Source of the DNA: Tolypocladium sp. Sup5 PDA-1
Lineage: Eukaryota; Ascomycota; Sordariomycetes; Hypocreales; Ophiocordycipitaceae
Direction of reading: 5' to 3'
Length of the DNA stretch: 22,489 bases
Assembly: GCA_000750105.3 (NCBI GenBank)
Contig: JPHH03000138.1
Span: 1-22,489 of the forward strand
Shown here piece after piece: positions 1-9,990 of the stretch. The notes below the pieces were generated by a model that worked only from the letters and a program-made list of their open reading frames with translations, was not told where the DNA came from and searched no databases. Every line of letters starts with the position of its first letter. Within the stretch, counting starts at the first letter, position 1. Both the position numbers and the translations under genes were made by a program.

Positions 1-637
1 AATCCAATGCGGACAAGCATATCCGCGTCTAGTAGTGGACAATTTGCTGTTCAAAGCTACTACAGTGGCAAGGCAACGGCTCAAAGTATCCACATTAGAA
101 GAGTCAAGGGGTTGAATGCCTGGGACAGGCCCATTTGGATCGAGTCTCCGCAGCCGACCACGGTGGCGGCCTGCACTAATCTCACAAAGGAGATGCTGTA
201 CACACTACACTCACGAGATGAATCTCGAGCCCAATGCTCATCTGACCGTCGTTTACGCTGACTAGTAAAATATACTTGACGAAGTCTCAGTTACCCCGTC
301 GTCCAATGGCTCGGCCCCACAGCCCACTTGGACCCCCCATCGACAGTCGTTCCTCTTGCACGCAAATGCACCGTCGTGTATAATTTGTCTCAGCTTCAAC
401 TGAGGCCAAACGAATCTCTTTTCAGAGGGAGGACATATAGCCGTGTCCACGATGTGACCGGCATTTTGAGGTGCCCAATCGTGTGCTGTGAATTCTCGAC
501 AATGCATCAATATCTGTAACTTCCGTACTTGAGATTCTCCTTTCCTTGTCATCTGTGTGTAATGTATAGTGCTCCTGCATCCAGCAGCAGTGGTTTCTTA
601 AGTTGCAGCTCTACCACCGCACGAGCTGAATTGCCTT
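1..637. other. Intergenic, no gene recognised
   Basis: This stretch lies beyond the 3' end of the permease gene. Short open frames exist on both strands, but none has a recognisable domain or a convincing codon pattern. I see no RNA gene or repeat. Confidence 0.5.
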
Positions 638-1969
638 TTATATCTTGACCAACTTAAAACCACTTTGCACATACCTTGCCGCAACAAACAAGCAGGTAGA
701 AGCCAGCATAGAGCAGCCACAAAATATCTGCATGCCAGTGAAATTCCCACCTTGCTTAGAGTCAATGGCACCACCTATGGGGCTTCCAATTAGAGCACCA
801 AGCGCCTGTATGGCGAAAGCGATCCCAACGCGAGTGCCAATCTCCCCAATATCAGAGATCTGAGCGACAATGCTGGGGCACAATGATATGTAGCCTCCAG
901 ACGAGAACCCGAAAAGTATGGCAAAAGCAACAATACCCGGAGTGCCTTTCGCGGGTATCCAAATAGTCAGGCAAGAGAGCGCTGAGACTAACGTTAGCGT
1001 GATGATAACGTTATAACGGCCGAACACATCGGCCAGAGCGCCAGGAACGATTCGCCCCAGGACACTGTAACAAGGTTAGAAATTTCCATAGCAAAATGAC
1101 CTATCTGTGGAGGTGTCTCTCACCTAGCCGCATTCATAATAGGTAACAGGTACGTGACTAGCTCAGAGGCGATGCCGACCGACTCAGCCTGCAGTAGGAT
1201 GTAGTTGAAGGGCAAAAACATTCCCGACATGAAGAGGAAGAATGCCGCGGTTGTTAATGCCATAGGCTGATTGCACAACCCGGCAACGTACTCTTTCATA
1301 CGGAAAGGTCGAGGCCTCGGAGGCAACCAGGACTTGACCGTCAAACACGTGAGGGAGAGCAGCAATAGGAATCCCAAGGCCATGATCCGCATCATCCAGG
1401 GGAACCCAGTATGCTCAATGAGATTTTTCATCATGATAGGCAAAACCACCCCCCCAAAGGAAGCGCCGGATGTCATGATGCCGAGGGCCAATGCACGGCG
1501 CTGAAAAAACCAGGTAAGAACGGAAGAAGTGCAGGAGTTGAATATAGCACTTGATCCGATAGAAGAAACCAGTGCCTGCGCGATAAAGATCTGGTAGAAC
1601 TCGCTTGCGAACGACACTATGACTAGCCCCAGAGCGTAGGCAATAGTCCCGCCGCGTAACAACCAACACGGACCATAGTTATCGAACAGTCGTCCGAACT
1701 GATGAATAGTCAACGAAAGGCCTCGACGAATTGCCGCCAACCCAGGGCGTACTTACCACACCGCCACAGAAAATCATAACAAACACTTGCGTTGAAGTGA
1801 TCCAGCTGACAGTCGAGCTGGAATAATCTTTCAAGGGCCCGGTAGTGTAATACTGCTGGAAGACCCCGACGCAATTTATCAGGCCAAAGGTGCAGAAAAG
1901 TGCACACCAGCCGCCAAAAACGACGAGCCACGCCTCCGTCCCCCCATCTGGGTAGTTTAATCGAGTCAT
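638..1969 (-). CDS. MFS monocarboxylate (MCT/MCH-type) permease, three exons
   Basis: A membrane transporter of the fungal monocarboxylate-permease branch of the major facilitator superfamily, expected to move small carboxylates across the plasma membrane or an organelle membrane. I read it as complement(join(638..1064,1124..1698,1757..1969)), 404 residues, with a length divisible by three. The introns are 1699-1756 (58 nt, GTAAGT...CAG) and 1065-1123 (59 nt, GTGAGA...CAG). Splicing restores the family signatures PDGG near the N-terminus, FGRLFDNYGP in the middle and NAASVLGRIVPGALADVFGR in the second half. Hydrophobic segments are spread along the whole protein, as expected for about 12 helices. 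The start is the ATG at 1969. A slightly longer frame without an ATG runs upstream, so a further short 5' exon is possible, since relatives often have a longer tail before PDGG. The substrate cannot be told from sequence. No lesion is seen. Confidence 0.85.
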
Positions 1970-3477
1970 GACGTTCGTGTAACTGTATTCCAGAGGCAAA
2001 GAGGAAGCTTTCCAAGTGGAGACCTGTATGATACGCTATGGTTGGCGTTGGCAGAACGTTTGATGTGTGATACAGCAATAGAGCGTACCATAAGAGTGTA
2101 CTATACCATAAGAAGTATGCAACATCGCTCAACAGCACAGGCGGCATTAATTAGCTCCGGGCGAGAGAAAAGCTCTCGTTATCGTTTACGGCTGCAGCGC
2201 AAGTCAGCGAAGACGGGCGAGCATTCGGAGTCGTCAAGGTCATGGCTTCCGGGCAACCTAGCAAGTGTCCGTTGCAGATGAAGCAACGTTCTTTGCCAAC
2301 TCCTGGTCGGGCAGTTTGTCGGCATATAGGCAACATCGTGGGCGAGCCAGGCATGGGCCTACGAGCGATCGCCAAGAGAATGTACACAGTGACATGGACA
2401 CCGTCCTCTGGGTACACTCGCTTGTCGTCGGCCGCGACAAGGAGCCGGGTTCAGCGCGTAAGATCAACCACTAAAGAACCAGCCCTCGAGACGATATGCT
2501 TTTGGAGAACTGCGTCGATGTGATGCTGTGTGGATGTGGCTGTCGAGTCTACCATGAAAGCGGGTCTCTAGAGTTGTCTGGAGGTCAGCCGGGGCGTGTT
2601 ACAGAAACTCTTGCAGTCGCAATCGTCGTCCTTCCTCACGAGCCTCTTGAACGTCCCGTAAGCTTGAGGTTAGCAGTCTACGGCCGGCGTGCTCAACGGC
2701 AAAGTCCTGATCCTGGCGCAAACAGAGGAGTTGACAACACCGCATAGACCGCCGGCTCGGGCGGTGGTAGCTGAGGGTGGATGGCGAGCGAGAGGAAGCA
2801 TGGGATGAGGCAAGCAGCAGGAGTCAGACTCAGCGACGAAGCTGATTATCTCCTAAACGTAGCACAGGGCGGACCTTGGGGCGAGAGCCCTTTCAACACA
2901 GACCATAACCAGCAGAGGCACATCAACCGAGTTGGATGCCTCCGACCTATCCAAGACCAGCTTTGTCACAGACCACGGCCACGATGCCGATCGCGCACCC
3001 CCTCCATGGATGCGGAACGCGAGATTCACCTTCAGTGGGACCATCAGTCCACGGTTATACGCACGTCGCCAAGGGTGTGGAGAGTCTCGATTTTGCCTGC
3101 CTGCTGCCCAGAAACGAGATGTGCGACCGACTCCGGGCCATCAAAGGGAAACATCTGAGCTCCGTATGAAGCACAACGATCCTCGTTCACCTGATCCCCC
3201 ACTCAAGTCGCAACCTGAGCCCGCAGTACTCTGTAAAGACTACATACACCTCCGTCTGTTGAACTGCAAACCTGTTCCCCTACCAAGCAACGCTAGGCGG
3301 CTGAGCGTCCCGCCACGGAGTTACGCCGACCATTTTTCCGATACGTACCATTGCGTCCCAATGTTGGACTTGGAATCTGATCTCTGGCGATCATGGTGGC
3401 TGGTGAGTCGGACCACAGGACTACTCCGCCATGCAGTATTTTCCCGTTGATCGTGATTCGAGGAAACAGTGTAGCTG
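1970..3477. other. About 1.5 kb without a recognised gene
   Basis: This holds the permease promoter on its left side. Several overlapping frames exist, including 2932-3450 plus (172 residues), but they are rich in Pro, Arg and Ser, lack a recognisable domain and compete with similar-sized frames on the other strand. A short inverted repeat, CCGCC...GGCGG, lies at about 2750-2765. It may be a decayed region, but I cannot name a source. Confidence 0.4.
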
Positions 3478-4032
3478 CTATGTTGTGATTCGCGGCCCCA
3501 GCTTTACCAGGGTTGCGGGACCCAAACTCGGCGTAGCTCTCCAATTGTTCATCCTCAGTCGCAGGTGTTGAACCTCAACAAGATCACTCGCTCTCTGGGC
3601 TTCGGGAACCCACATCTCAGTTGCTTGGCTCAAGAATTTCTCGACTTTTCGACGGAAATCTTCTACATTTGCAAACGGTACCAGCCGATCGAGAAGCCTG
3701 AGAATGTCGTTACCAGCATTGATCGCTGCATCAGCAGCCGCTTCCATTTCTGCATCGTCTAGCAGTGTGCTGACCTGGTGACGATATATCAGCTGCTGTT
3801 CTTTGTCTTCGTCGAAAAGTCCAAGCATCTGGTCTGCTGCTTGCTTCAAGCCATCCGGGATGCAGAATGGGCGAAAGATATGTGTCGTCAATGCCTCGCA
3901 AATGACCGCCTGTCCTGCCACACGGCGCATCAGAACGGCCTCCTTGGTTGCCCCCATTGGCAGAGGGAGACCAGGCAAGCGAGCTTGCAGGTTTTGCAAC
4001 AAAGGATCAGAAGTCTGTGATCTTCTTAGCAT
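3478..4032 (-). pseudogene. Unrecognised fungal protein, probably a C-terminal fragment
   Basis: The 184-residue frame has a protein-like composition: a leucine- and proline-rich start, then GQAVICEALTTHIFRPF, then an acidic helical stretch (DDAEMEAAADAAINAGNDIL) and a helical C-terminal part with a Glu/Arg/Leu pattern. It resembles helical hypothetical proteins of filamentous fungi, but I cannot assign a family or function. Just upstream a second frame starts with ATG at about 4067 (MDQLRWRYSQLHAKKITDF) and stops inside this one. The two together look like one protein split by a frameshift or an unrecognised intron. I therefore treat this as a partial or broken gene. No transport or catalytic motif is visible. 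Confidence 0.4.
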
Positions 4033-4141
4033 GTAATTGTGAGTATCGCCATCGAAGCTGGTCCATGACTATAATATCGGCTCCGACTCGGCCAGCTGAT
4101 CCATTAGACCCCGGAATTATCCGCTTGTGTTCAGAAATCAA

Positions 4142-4158
4142 CACATGTAAAACATGTG
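4142..4158. promoter_or_regulatory. Perfect CACATGT-AAA-ACATGTG palindrome
   Basis: Two 7-bp arms in exact inverted repeat are separated by AAA, and each contains an E-box-like CANNTG core. The element lies about 500 bp upstream of the maleylacetate reductase-like start and about 110 bp upstream of the minus-strand fragment at 3478-4032. It could be a dimeric bHLH-type site, but this is shape only. Confidence 0.3.
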
Positions 4159-4365
4159 CCTAATACCCCATTGCCTGGCCGTGGCATTTGCGATCTCATG
4201 TGGGTAGGCTTGCAAACCGGACACCCGGTACGCCCGGCAGTCACAAAGCCGCGGACACTATCCCCAAACCTGCATGCATACCGCCTCACTGCAGGGTGGT
4301 TGACGCAGTAGGTGGCTAACTCGAAACAGTTAATCAATAGGGCCATCAATCATGCATACTCAGCT

Positions 4366-4439
4366 CGGGGCCGGGCCGTCGCCGGCGCGGCCCCGGTGTC
4401 CTCTCGCGAGGGGGACACCGTGGGGATTAGCATATATAT
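4366..4439 (+). promoter_or_regulatory. Two tandem GC-rich hairpins followed by a TATA-like box
   Basis: CGGGGCCG at 4366-4373 is perfectly inverted at 4388-4395. Directly next to it GGTGTCC at 4395-4401 is inverted at 4413-4419, around a CTCGCGAG core. A TATA-like CATATATATG follows at 4430-4439. The ATG of the maleylacetate reductase-like gene lies at 4646. Spaced CGG/CCG triplets are what Zn2Cys6 regulators bind, so this may be the control region of that gene. That is inference. Confidence 0.4.
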
Positions 4440-4645
4440 GAATACCCGACGTGGGCTTCCAAGTCGAAGTCCAGACTTTTCACAATCCTCGATGCAACAC
4501 ACTGAAGCTACGACAAGTATACACTGCCATCATATTGGCCTTTTAGCGGTATACAACCCGGATTTGATCCGCGCTGGAATTATCGAGGTCGACCAGACGC
4601 TCCAGGACCGCTGTCTTGCCGAAAGCTTCCTTATCAACCTCTACC

Positions 4646-6003
4646 ATGACCTTGGAAGCCAGCCCTATCGCAGCAGACGGGGAGACGTGCTATCTCGCCT
4701 TCCCACCCGCTACACGCCCATATACTTCGCTTGGCCTGCCATTTCCCCAGGTGTGCAAGCATCATGCCTTCAACACCTTTGCCGCCAAAAGAGTGTATAT
4801 CATCGTGTCTTCGTTTATCAGTCAAACGGGCAACTTCAAGGCGATGAAAGATGCCCTGGGCGATCGGGTCGTTGGTGTGCGCCATGGCATAAAGCAGCAC
4901 GCCATCTGGACTGAAGTGCTTGAAGTGGCCCAGGCGCTACGGGACACCAATGTCGACCTCATTGTGACGCTCGGCGCCGGGTCTCTTACTGACGCGACTA
5001 AAGTGGCATCGCTCGTATGACCCCTCGCGCAGGAATCAGACAGTTACTGGCCGGGCTTGCTGACAACTCCTCTCTCCCCAGGCCCGTTGCCAACGGCGCC
5101 TTCACCTTTGACGAGCTGGACAAACTGCACATCATCGCGAAGCCGCCATCCCTGAAGGCCTGCTCCGTTCCCATCATCAATATTCCGACCTCGCTGTCAG
5201 GCGGCGAGTACTTCGCGGGCGGTAGCGCGACAGACCCCCGCAACAGGCAGAAATCGTCGTTCCAGCACCCGTCCATGGGCGCGTCACTCATCATCCTCGA
5301 CCCTGCCCTGACCGTGTCGACGCCGCCGCGCGTATGACTCAGCTCTGGCATACGCGCCGTGGACCACTGCGTCGAGGGCCTCTGCTCTGTTTTCTTCGCA
5401 CCCGGTTCGAGCAGCGCGACTTCCCAGCAGCAGCAGGATGACACCGACGCCATCTTTGTCAAGGCCCTGCGTCTGCTGCTGCCCAACCTGCTGGCCACAG
5501 CGGCGGACGGCCGCAACCTGTGCGCACGCCGCGCCGAGATGCTGGGCGTTGTCGAGTCGATGCGTGGTCTGCGCACCACCGGCGTCGCTCTGGGAGCCAG
5601 CCACGGCATTGGGCACCAGATGGGCCCGCTCGGTGTCGGCCACGGCGAGACCAGCTGCATCATGCTTCCGTCTGTGATGAAATACAACGCGCGCCACGGC
5701 GAGCCCTGGGTCCAGGCACGCCAGGCCAAGGTTCTCGACGCATTCTGGGAGTACCCCTCCGCGGCTAACGTGCTTGTCGGAGCCGGGCTGAGTCGCGGAG
5801 GGTCATCTGCAGGTGATGTGATTGGCGCGTATGTGAAGGCCCTGGGCATGCCGCGATCGTTGGTACAGGTCGACGTTGCCCGTGAGAAGCTGCCGGGCCT
5901 GGCGCAGACATCCATGACGGACAGGTGCATTCCGACGAATCCCGTCAGGATAAATCAGGAGCAGGTGCTAGAGATTTTAGAAATGGCACTTGATGAGCCA
6001 TAG
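4646..6003 (+). pseudogene. Maleylacetate reductase-like iron-containing alcohol dehydrogenase, inactivated
   Basis: Members of this family reduce maleylacetate to 3-oxoadipate with NAD(P)H in hydroxyquinol/resorcinol breakdown. The start at 4646 (ACCATGA) gives a normal N-terminus, with LAFPPATRPYTSLGLPFPQ and then the nucleotide-binding LIVTLGAGSLTDATK. A canonical intron lies at 5015-5081 (67 nt, GTATGA, internal GCTGAC, CCCCAG). After it the family continues with LANGAFTFDELDKL, PTSLSGGEY, GIRAVDHCVEGLCS, the metal/active-site histidines in GASHGIGHQMGPLGVGHGET and an ending LEILEM. Two lesions are seen. One extra base at about 5085-5086 shifts the frame directly after the intron. A TGA at 5335-5337 stands where relatives have Trp (RV-W-LS). 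Unless both are sequencing errors the enzyme cannot be made. Everything after the TGA remains open to 6003, so decay looks recent. Family call strong; substrate specificity uncertain. Confidence 0.8.
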
Positions 6004-6270
6004 ATAATCCACATACGCCTAGAAGCCTATTCCGTATACTTCCCAGCGCTCTGCCCAGCGTCCCATTTCGAAATGGGACTCTGTAGGGGTCTTACGGGCC
6101 CAGCCCGGTACAATACCCCCTCCTCCCCTTCCGAGGGGGTAGTTCAAGATCCTACTTTGCCGTGGGCTGCCTCATATCGTGCTAGGGCTGCTGTATCAGC
6201 CAGGAACTTCAGTGGTTGCCACGTTGGTTTGGCCCAGCCAACCCATTCACCACGACCTTCCACTGCCTGC

Positions 6271-7572
6271 CTACCTTCTTAGTTCTTCCACTTCATATTC
6301 CTCGCCCTCGTCCGTAAGAATAGCGGGCGGTTGGTGATCGTCTGATTGTTGGGAGGCGGCGGATCGTTCGTTGACAGCCGTAACAGGCATATGTGAAACG
6401 CGTTGTGTATCCCTGGGGGCGTATCGAGGCGGCAAGCGTGAGACCTGATAGTCTTGAGGGTTTTCTTTCGGTGGGGCGACGGTGATTGTTGACCCTGGCA
6501 ATGGATGGCAAGTTGTTGTTGCCAGTCTTGTTGCTGGCTGCTCCGTTGGGGCCACGCAAATAGAGGGCGGTTCTCTGTACGATGCGCGATGACTTAAGCA
6601 TAGGACAGCTCGGTTGAGGTAAGTGTGGCTCCGCGCCGGACATCCCCTGGTCCCAGGACTGGAGAAAGTTGCGGGAGAAATCCTGCGCGAAGCGGAATTC
6701 GGGTCCAGAAGTGAATTGCTTGGCTGCTTCATCGAATGAGATACAGAAGCTCTTGAAGACCGCCGTTTTGGTGTTTTCTCATAATCTGGCCGCTCAATCA
6801 TGACTCCATCCTGCGGCTGTAGGAGTTCCCTCGGTTCATCCCAGGGATTTCCCACGGCCTGGATGGGTATATTCCGGATGTTAGCCCCCCCTAGGAGTCT
6901 TACGGCAACTGAGATTGAATTCTGAAAGCGGAGGAGATTGCACAACAAAGGATGAAATTTGCTCATCGCCAATCTATCCGGGACACAGGCCGGACTGTAG
7001 TTTTTCGATAGCCTGCGAACCAGCCATTTAGCCTCGGAGCTGTTCAGTCTTCGGAATAAACTGGAAAGCAGATCGCCCCAGCTGCTGGATTGACAACATT
7101 TTCCCACAATTTCTTCTCGTAGATCGGCGGACGAGAATGGTGATAAGACTGCAATCCGATCGAGGACATCGTCCAGTTCTTGCAGAGTCACTTGCGGACT
7201 TATCCTGGGCTCGCAGTCCGTTACAGCCATCACGCGCTCAACACAGGTTGTGAAGTCTGGGCCGTTGCTGGTTTGCCATCTCTGCAGTTCCTTCATTCGG
7301 GATGATCCAAGACATTGTGCCCGTTGGGCAATGCCCTCGAGCTGTCGTTTTGACAAACCGAAAACCCGGTCTGGCTTGCGTTCTGGAAATAGACATGACA
7401 AGAATGCCACGGCTTTTGGGTCTCGACGAGGGATGGCCTCATCGTGCTTGTCGAACCAGCAAACAAGGGCGTACGCATCGAGCTCCTGGATGTTCTCGAT
7501 ACTAAATGGCGTCGTGTGGTTTCTTTCGAGTTCACCGAGCAGTTCGCATAACTGGTGAAATGGAAATGGCAT
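6271..7572 (-). CDS. ATP-dependent DNA ligase-like protein, N-terminal domain only
   Basis: The start MPFPFHQLCELLGELE at 7572 is chosen because the longer frame upstream has only a GTG. Residues 1 to about 265 follow the N-terminal DNA-binding domain of fungal ligase-IV-like proteins: a WFDKHDEAIPR segment, LFPERKPDRVFGL, RVMAVTD, then SSEAKWLVRRLSKNYSP and FHPLLCNLLRFQNS. They end in GVMIERPDYEK, where the nucleotidyltransferase domain should begin. No Lys-x-Asp-Gly adenylation motif follows. The remainder of this frame (to 433 residues) is Pro/Ser/Arg-rich. A different frame over 6293-6775 has a much better codon pattern, so the tail is probably out of frame after a rearrangement or indel. 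Catalysis is not expected. A 178-bp part of this gene recurs at 18439-18616. Confidence 0.6.
   Translation of the reverse strand: MPFPFHQLCELLGELERNHTTPFSIENIQELDAYALVCWFDKHDEAIPRRDPKAVAFLSCLFPERKPDRVFGLSKRQLEGIAQRAQCLGSSRMKELQRWQTSNGPDFTTCVERVMAVTDCEPRISPQVTLQELDDVLDRIAVLSPFSSADLREEIVGKCCQSSSWGDLLSSLFRRLNSSEAKWLVRRLSKNYSPACVPDRLAMSKFHPLLCNLLRFQNSISVAVRLLGGANIRNIPIQAVGNPWDEPRELLQPQDGVMIERPDYEKTPKRRSSRASVSHSMKQPSNSLLDPNSASRRISPATFSSPGTRGCPARSHTYLNRAVLCLSHRASYREPPSICVAPTEQPATRLATTTCHPLPGSTITVAPPKENPQDYQVSRLPPRYAPRDTQRVSHMPVTAVNERSAASQQSDDHQPPAILTDEGEEYEVEELRR
6789..6966 (-). repeat. Copy 1 of a 178-bp duplicated ligase-like block
   Basis: The block aligns without gaps to 18439-18616 at a constant offset of 11,650 bp. 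By hand count about 137 of 176 compared bases agree (roughly 78%). Similarity stops sharply at both ends. Here the block lies inside a longer ligase-like frame and encodes MSKFHPLL to the GVMIERP region. Confidence 0.85.
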
Positions 7573-8199
7573 GTTGACTGACAGATTTGTAGTAGAGACG
7601 GGCACAAACGGAGAACGATGGCGAAGGTAAAAACGAATGAGTTTGGGCACAGGTTCTGACGTGCGCAGATGGGGCCGAGTCCAATATTATAACCGTGACG
7701 TCCTCACTGCCGCATGGTCCAATGAATTTATGCTCCGAAAAGACTCAACTCGGACTAATAGCACACTGATTGGTTTCTCCATCTTGATGACGGCGTCATG
7801 ACACTCGTCGCTGCGGCCGACTGCCCTTGCGACAAAGGCACCCACTCTGACTTGCCATTTATTGTGGCTGGATTCTGCATCCTTCTGGTTTGAAGCAAAC
7901 TTCGCCCAACACAACGCGCCACCGTGAGCGGGTTCCTCGTAGGGCAGTGGAACTTACTACGACCAAACGATAGAGGGCCTCAACAGGCAGCAGAATTAAT
8001 TTTCAGGAACATGGCCAAGGAAGGGCGCCAGACGGGTGTTGAAAAGATTCTAGTCGGGCTATTATACAACAGACCGACCTCGGGCCGAGTGGCTCACATT
8101 TTTCGCGGAGGCGATCGGAGGGTGGACAGCCCCGGGCATATCCCGAGGAGACTCTCATCAAATGTTGGACCGACGAACCATCCAGCGCCAGCATCAAAA
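7573..8199. other. Intergenic, no gene recognised
   Basis: This region lies between the divergent ligase-like gene and the hAT remnant. Small frames exist on both strands, none recognisable. It may hold the ligase-like promoter and a terminal part of the hAT element, but I could not find terminal inverted repeats. Confidence 0.4.
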
Positions 8200-9142
8200 A
8201 TGGATTCTCCCTCGCCAACGGCCTCTTAGTTTGGCGACATTCAAATTTTACCACCGGCCTCCGACCACCCCCAGTGACCTCGACGCCCCGACAGGCTTCG
8301 ACCCATCCGATACCAACAGAGAGGTGACTGTAGACACTTCCTCCTCGGTCGACTACACTGGCTACGAAGGCATCGATTGGAATCGCCTTTCAGGGTATTG
8401 CATCCGCAAACGAAGACGAAGGCCGCGGACGGGGTGGGTATGGGAGCATGGATTCGATATCGAGAATGACGGTTCCGGTCGCCGATTCTGGCTCTGCAAA
8501 GAGTGTCGCCGGAAGAAGGCTACGATCACTCATATGTACGATGCTGCATCTACGAGCCAAGCAAACGGTCATATGGAAGATGTCCACCGCATCAATGGAG
8601 ACGGGCCCATGGCACCGCAGAGGAAGAGACAACGCACGCTCTTTGACATGGCTGACCTAGACTCTCATAGACCGAAGGACCAAGCTGTGATGAACGCGTT
8701 TATAGCGTCATTTGATCCTGTTCGCTTTCAACATTTGCTTATTCGCTGGGTGGCCTGCGATAACGTCCCATTTAATAAGCTTTAAAGTCCCTACTTCCGC
8801 GAGCCTATGGGGTACGCAAACAGCGCTATTATTGAGTCAGGAAGTCTCCCTAACCATACCCCAATCCGCGAATGGATTGTACGGTCCTTTATTCGTCACA
8901 AGGGCGTCGTGACTGAGCTACTTGGTCGCTCGCTTAGTCGCGTTAATATCTCCTTCGATGCGTGGTCCTCTCGCAAGTTTATCTCCCTTGTCGGCCTTAC
9001 TGTGCACTTTCTTGATGACGAAGGAAAGTTCCGTACATTCCTTCTATTCCTGCCACATATCGAGGGTCATCACAGTGGCGAGAACCTTGCAGATCGTGTT
9101 AGTGAAATAATTCACGAATATGGGTTTGAGGATCGCATCGGA
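8200..9142 (+). pseudogene. hAT-family transposase remnant, 5' half
   Basis: hAT transposases cut and paste DNA using a DDE core. The likely start is MDSPSPTAS at 8200, followed at once by TAG (8227-8229). The frame then changes, and a long stretch from about 8270 matches fungal hAT proteins. SSVDYTGYEGIDWNRL is followed by a BED-type zinc finger (WVWEHGF...LCKEC...GHMEDVH), FDPVRFQHLLIRW, then a TAA at 8783-8785. The same frame continues with IREWIVRSFIRHKGVV, ISFDAWSS (probable first catalytic Asp) and HSGENLADRVSEIIHEYGF. Homology ends abruptly at about 9142, before the region of the second Asp and the C-terminal dimerisation domain. The element is therefore truncated and has at least three lesions. 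No target-site duplication was identified. Confidence 0.75.
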
Positions 9143-9441
9143 ATATTCATCCCGCTTCAAGCTCACCAAACCAAAGGATGCCATTCAACATCAGCGAGTT
9201 CCCCGTCCGGTTCCTGCCTGTCCTTGACGGACTACAGTGCCTCAGTCCAAAAGGTTGCGACTTCCTTTGTGTCGCTACCAAGCGCATGCAAAACCACTGG
9301 CTGTCCAGACATGGGAGACATGACAATGCAACCAAAAACGACTGGGGACCGGCACCTTTGCAAACCTTCTTCAAAGGAAATCTCTTGCACTACTTCACCA
9401 ACCCAAAGACGTGGGACAGCGATGTACCGCTAGGTCCCTGA
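9143..9441 (+). pseudogene. OrsD-like (DUF3505) gene fragment
   Basis: In the frame of 9178-9441 the translation runs FPVRFLPVLDGLQC, CDFLCVATKRMQNHW, LSRHG, then PLQTFFKGNLLHYFTNP. This is the zinc-binding Cys-x-n-Cys...His...His pattern of fungal DUF3505 proteins, named from the orsellinic-acid cluster protein OrsD. Only about 90 residues are present, with no start context and a stop soon after the conserved part. It begins exactly where hAT homology ends, in another frame, so it is a fragment joined to the transposon or inserted into it. Its original molecular role is not known. I am fairly, not fully, sure of the family. Confidence 0.55.
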
Positions 9442-9487
9442 CTACCTACGGGTAGGCTTCGACAGCAGGCGGAAACATGCTGATAAT

Positions 9488-9990
9488 TTGATCGAGCAAA
9501 CTATAACTCAAGATATTCACTGTGCCAACAGCGCTACTGGCCACGGTCAATTAGATGAACTTGACCAGAGCCTGCTTCGTCATTATCTCACGTCAACCTA
9601 CCTGACTCTGGTCGACAGACACGGCACCGAAGACATCTGGCAACAGACTATCCCTCAGATGGCCCGTGAGCAGCCCTTCAGACGCATGCCCTACTGGCCT
9701 GCTCTGCACTGCACCTCGCCCACAAGTTCCCGTCCCAGCAAAGCTCTCCCTGCTGCGCGCCCACAGCCATCAAGACGTTGCGAATGCCGCTCTTTAGGCA
9801 CGCCATCGCCCATGTCACCAAGAGCAACTGCCACTCCATCCTAGCATTCCCTTCTGCCTAGCGGGCAAAGTCATCCCATGGGATAATTCGTCGTGGCAAT
9901 CTCCGGGGTCGGGTTGGTCGTGTCCCCTGCGTTGTCAAGGACCGGTCCGTCACCACATCTATGTCAAGGCTGAGGGAGTGACAAGCTTCA
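9488..9990 (+). pseudogene. Decayed middle region of a Zn2Cys6 (UPC2-like) transcription factor
   Basis: The open part reads LDELDQSLLRHYLTSTYLTL, then DIWQQTIPQMAREQPF, the start of the regulatory domain of sterol-uptake-control-like fungal regulators. The expected continuation is in other frames. HALLACSALHLAHKFPSQQ appears from about 9686 after a shift of one base, then HQDVANAALFRHAIAHVTKSN after a second shift, then a stop within AFPSA that a one-base change would remove. No zinc cluster precedes it and no C-terminus follows. At least three frameshifts exclude a working protein. It sits tail-to-tail with the bHLH gene on the other strand. Confidence 0.6.

Noticed and set aside
2932..3450. 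Possible 172-residue protein
   Set aside because: No domain, mixed composition, competing frames and no supporting promoter or intron signals.
5335..5337. TGA as programmed read-through or recoding
   Set aside because: A frameshift lesion in the same gene makes simple inactivation or sequence error more likely, and no recoding context is visible.
4998..5930. Long open frame (310 codons) on the minus strand
   Set aside because: It is antisense to the maleylacetate reductase-like gene, has Ser/Arg/Pro-rich content and no domain. It is a shadow caused by GC-rich codons.
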